Position numbers and translations under genes: made by a program | Shown here: piece after piece, positions 4,099-6,158 of the stretch | Position numbering within the stretch: the first letter of the stretch is position 1 | How the letters are laid out: every line of letters starts with the position of its first letter | DNA from: Caldifarciminota bacterium | Lineage (GTDB): Bacteria; Hydrothermota; Hydrothermia; B15-G9 | Length of the DNA stretch: 6,158 bases | Assembly: GCA_027064565.1 (NCBI GenBank) | Contig: JAMOPK010000374.1 | Span: forward strand, 1-6,158 | Direction of reading: 5' to 3' | Notes under the pieces: generated by a model | The model's input: only the letters and a program-made list of their open reading frames with translations | The model's database searches: none | Told to the model about the DNA's origin: nothing

Positions 4099-6158
4099 GT
4101 GAAGGACTACAAGGAGACGCTGAATCTCCCCAGAACCCGGTTCCCGATGAGGGGAAACCTGCCCAAAAGGGAACCTGAACGTCTGAAGAAGTGGCAGGAA
4201 TCCGAACTCTACAAAAAATGGGTGGAAAAGCGGGAAAAGGAAGGCCGTTATTTCATCATCCACGACGGTCCGCCGTATTCCAACGATGCCATTCACCTCG
4301 GCCACGCGCTCAACAAGATCGTCAAGGATTTCATCAACAAATACAAGGCCCTCAAGGGGTATGCCACGCCGTTCATTCCGGGCTGGGACAATCACGGCAT
4401 GCCCATTGAGCACAGGGTCACAAAAGAAGACCCTGAGATCTCAAAAATTCTTGAGGATCCTCAGGCCCTCAGGGATCCTCGAATACGCGAGAAAATCCGA
4501 ATTAAATGCCGCCGTCAGGCGGAGAAATGGATAAAAGTTCAACGTGAGCAGTTCATCAGATTGGGAATCCTTGCCGATTGGGACAACTACTACTACACGA
4601 TGGCCAGCAGTTATGAGGCCAAAGAAACCGAAATTTTTGCCGACATCGTTGAAAAAGGTTACGTTTATCGCGGATTCATGCCCATCCACTGGTGCCCGCA
4701 CTGTCAGACAGCGTTAGCAATGGCGGAAGTGGAATACAAGACGAAGAAATCGCCTTCCCTCTGGTTCCTCCTGAAAGTCAAGGACGACAAAAAGGGCATT
4801 TTCGGCGGCAGGGAAGGGTTCGCTCTCGTGTGGACAACCACGCCGTGGACGATCATTTCCAACGTTGCGCTGGCGTTCAATCCGGCATTCGATTACGTGG
4901 TCGTTGAGGTGGACGGCAAGCTCTATCTGCTCGCTGAAGGCCTGCTTGAGGAGAACGCAAAAATCCTTGGCTGGCAGGATTACAAAATCGTCAACAAAGT
5001 CAAGGGTAGTGAGATCGAAGGCACGGTCTTTGAGCACCCATTTTTCGACAGGGATTCAGTCGCTGTGCTGGGCGATTTCGTGACGCTTGAGGACGGCACC
5101 GGCATCGTCCACATCGCACCGGGACACGGAAAAGAGGACTTTGAGGTCGGCCGCGAATACGGGCTGCCGGTCATCTCGCCCGTTGACGAAACCGGTCATT
5201 TCACCGAGGAGGCAGGCGAGCTTTTCGCCGGGCTGGACACCAATCAGGCCTCCGAGAAGGTCGTCGAAGTGCTTAAAGAGCGCGGCCGATTCATGCATCT
5301 TGGAGAGATCGAGCACGAATACCCTCACTGCTGGCGCTGTAAGTCCCCGCTCATCTTCCGGGCCACCGAGCAGTGGTTCTTAAACGTTGACCACAACGAC
5401 CTCCGCAAAAAGGCGCTTGAGGAGATTGATAACAACGTGGTGTGGATACCCCCGGCGACTCAGGTGACGATGCACAATGCGGTGGAGTCGCGTCCGGACT
5501 GGGTGCTATCCCGGCACAGGGCATGGGGCGTCAACATCACGGCCGTGAGATGCAAAAACTGCGGCGAGATCATCCTTGATCCGGTGATCATCCGCAACGC
5601 CGCAAAGATTTTCGAGCAGGAGAACTCCGACGCATGGTATAGCCATCCGGTCGAGGATTTCCTGCCTGAAGGCTACAAATGCCCGAAATGCGGCGGAACG
5701 GAGTTCGAGAAGGAATACGACGTGCTCGATGTGTGGTTCGACTCCGGCGCCTCCAGCCTTGTCCTTGAGCACACCCACAACATGCCATGGCCAAGTGACA
5801 TCTACCTTGAGGGACTCGACCAGTTCCGCGGGTGGTATAACTCAGCGTTGATGGTGGCGGTGGCCGAGCGCGGGAAGGCCCCTTATCGTATCGTCATAAC
5901 CCACGGCTGGACGCTGGACGAAGAAGGCCGACCGATGCACAAATCCCTTGGCAACGTCATGGATCCGGTTAAGATCGCGGATATGCGCGGTGCGGATGTG
6001 CTGAGGCTATGGGTGGCGAGCACCAACTTCACACAGGACGTCAGGCTCGGCGAACACATCTTAGCTCAGGTGGTGGACAACTACCGTAAGATCAGGAACA
6101 CCATAAGGTTCATGCTGGGCAACCTGTCCGATTTCGATCCGGCGACGGACAGCGTGCC
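4099..6158 (+). CDS. ileS: Isoleucyl-tRNA synthetase, 3' end cut by window edge
   Basis: IleRS is a cytosolic class I synthetase that charges tRNA-Ile with isoleucine and edits mischarged valine. From GTG 4099 the frame gives 686 residues; full-length relatives have about 900-940, so most of the anticodon-binding C-terminus is missing. In order: DYKETLNLP start; HIGH-type motif HLGH (66-69); WDNHGMPIE (96-104); CPHC (C199, C202); CP1 editing domain with WTTTPWT (245-251) and VHIAPGHGKED (337-347), keeping H338 and D347; CWRC (C411, C414); SRHRAWGV (471-478); CKNC and CPKC pairs (C485/C488, C528/C531); FDSG; and PMHKS (612-616) in place of KMSKS. The four cysteine pairs fit the two zinc sites of Thermus-type IleRS. 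Identity as IleRS is secure, but several signatures are unusual for the family. An alternative ATG at 4084 would add five residues. It is read divergently from the protease operon. Confidence 0.97.
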   Translation, partial: MKDYKETLNLPRTRFPMRGNLPKREPERLKKWQESELYKKWVEKREKEGRYFIIHDGPPYSNDAIHLGHALNKIVKDFINKYKALKGYATPFIPGWDNHGMPIEHRVTKEDPEISKILEDPQALRDPRIREKIRIKCRRQAEKWIKVQREQFIRLGILADWDNYYYTMASSYEAKETEIFADIVEKGYVYRGFMPIHWCPHCQTALAMAEVEYKTKKSPSLWFLLKVKDDKKGIFGGREGFALVWTTTPWTIISNVALAFNPAFDYVVVEVDGKLYLLAEGLLEENAKILGWQDYKIVNKVKGSEIEGTVFEHPFFDRDSVAVLGDFVTLEDGTGIVHIAPGHGKEDFEVGREYGLPVISPVDETGHFTEEAGELFAGLDTNQASEKVVEVLKERGRFMHLGEIEHEYPHCWRCKSPLIFRATEQWFLNVDHNDLRKKALEEIDNNVVWIPPATQVTMHNAVESRPDWVLSRHRAWGVNITAVRCKNCGEIILDPVIIRNAAKIFEQENSDAWYSHPVEDFLPEGYKCPKCGGTEFEKEYDVLDVWFDSGASSLVLEHTHNMPWPSDIYLEGLDQFRGWYNSALMVAVAERGKAPYRIVITHGWTLDEEGRPMHKSLGNVMDPVKIADMRGADVLRLWVASTNFTQDVRLGEHILAQVVDNYRKIRNTIRFMLGNLSDFDPATDSV
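4453..4480 (+). repeat. Short inverted/direct repeat inside ileS (GGATCCTC pairs)
   Basis: GAGGATCC at 4453-4460 is the reverse complement of GGATCCTC at 4473-4480, giving an 8-bp perfect stem with a 12-base loop. The palindrome GAGGATCCTC sits at 4453-4462, and CCTCAGG occurs at 4459-4465 and 4467-4473. The segment encodes about residues 119-128 of IleRS, in a stretch somewhat longer than in E. coli. It is most likely local sequence slippage in coding DNA, not a regulator. Confidence 0.4.

Noticed and set aside
4054..4413. A 119-codon minus-strand open frame over the ileS start
   Set aside because: It overlaps conserved IleRS coding sequence including the HLGH motif, and has no convincing features of its own.
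1..6158. A mobile element, CRISPR array, defence island or novel system
   Set aside because: All coding space is taken by five recognisable core genes; no transposase, integrase, long repeats or spacer array is visible.

Overview
This window is ordinary bacterial housekeeping DNA, moderately GC-rich by eye. It holds five genes in two divergent units around one short AT-rich intergenic region. On the minus strand, read right to left, lie an M18 aminopeptidase, hslV (proteasome-like peptidase), a family 9 glycosyltransferase of the LPS heptosyltransferase type, and ispG/gcpE (non-mevalonate isoprenoid pathway), which is cut by the left edge. On the plus strand lies ileS (isoleucyl-tRNA synthetase), cut by the right edge.

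The host is a bacterium. It uses the MEP isoprenoid route and an HslV protease, and the heptosyltransferase-like protein suggests a Gram-negative (diderm) envelope. The IleRS is bacterial in type but has several unusual signature residues (PMHKS for KMSKS, WDNHGMP for WDCHGLP, SRHR for SRQR), which hint at a lineage away from the model proteobacteria. The sequence alone does not let me name a phylum.

Layout: 1-1009 ispG (336 codons present, 3' end missing); 1010-1036 a 27-bp gap; 1037-2026 glycosyltransferase; 2023-2553 hslV; 2550-3941 M18 aminopeptidase; 3942-4098 divergent control region; 4099-6158 ileS (686 codons present). The three upstream minus-strand genes are joined by two ATGA stop/start overlaps, so they are almost certainly one translationally coupled operon, and ispG probably belongs to it. 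The M18 gene has a near-perfect Shine-Dalgarno sequence. ileS is best read from a GTG at 4099, which has a strong Shine-Dalgarno sequence six bases upstream, rather than from the in-frame ATG at 4084.

How the genes relate: HslV makes short peptides and an M18 aminopeptidase could trim such peptides, so their coupling is suggestive. The hslU unfoldase gene that usually accompanies hslV is not next to it here. The glycosyltransferase and ispG have no obvious link to proteolysis. I found no mobile element, CRISPR array, tRNA, rRNA, riboswitch or previously undescribed system. The observations worth checking are the missing hslU neighbour, the IleRS signature variants and the repeat-rich divergent promoter region.
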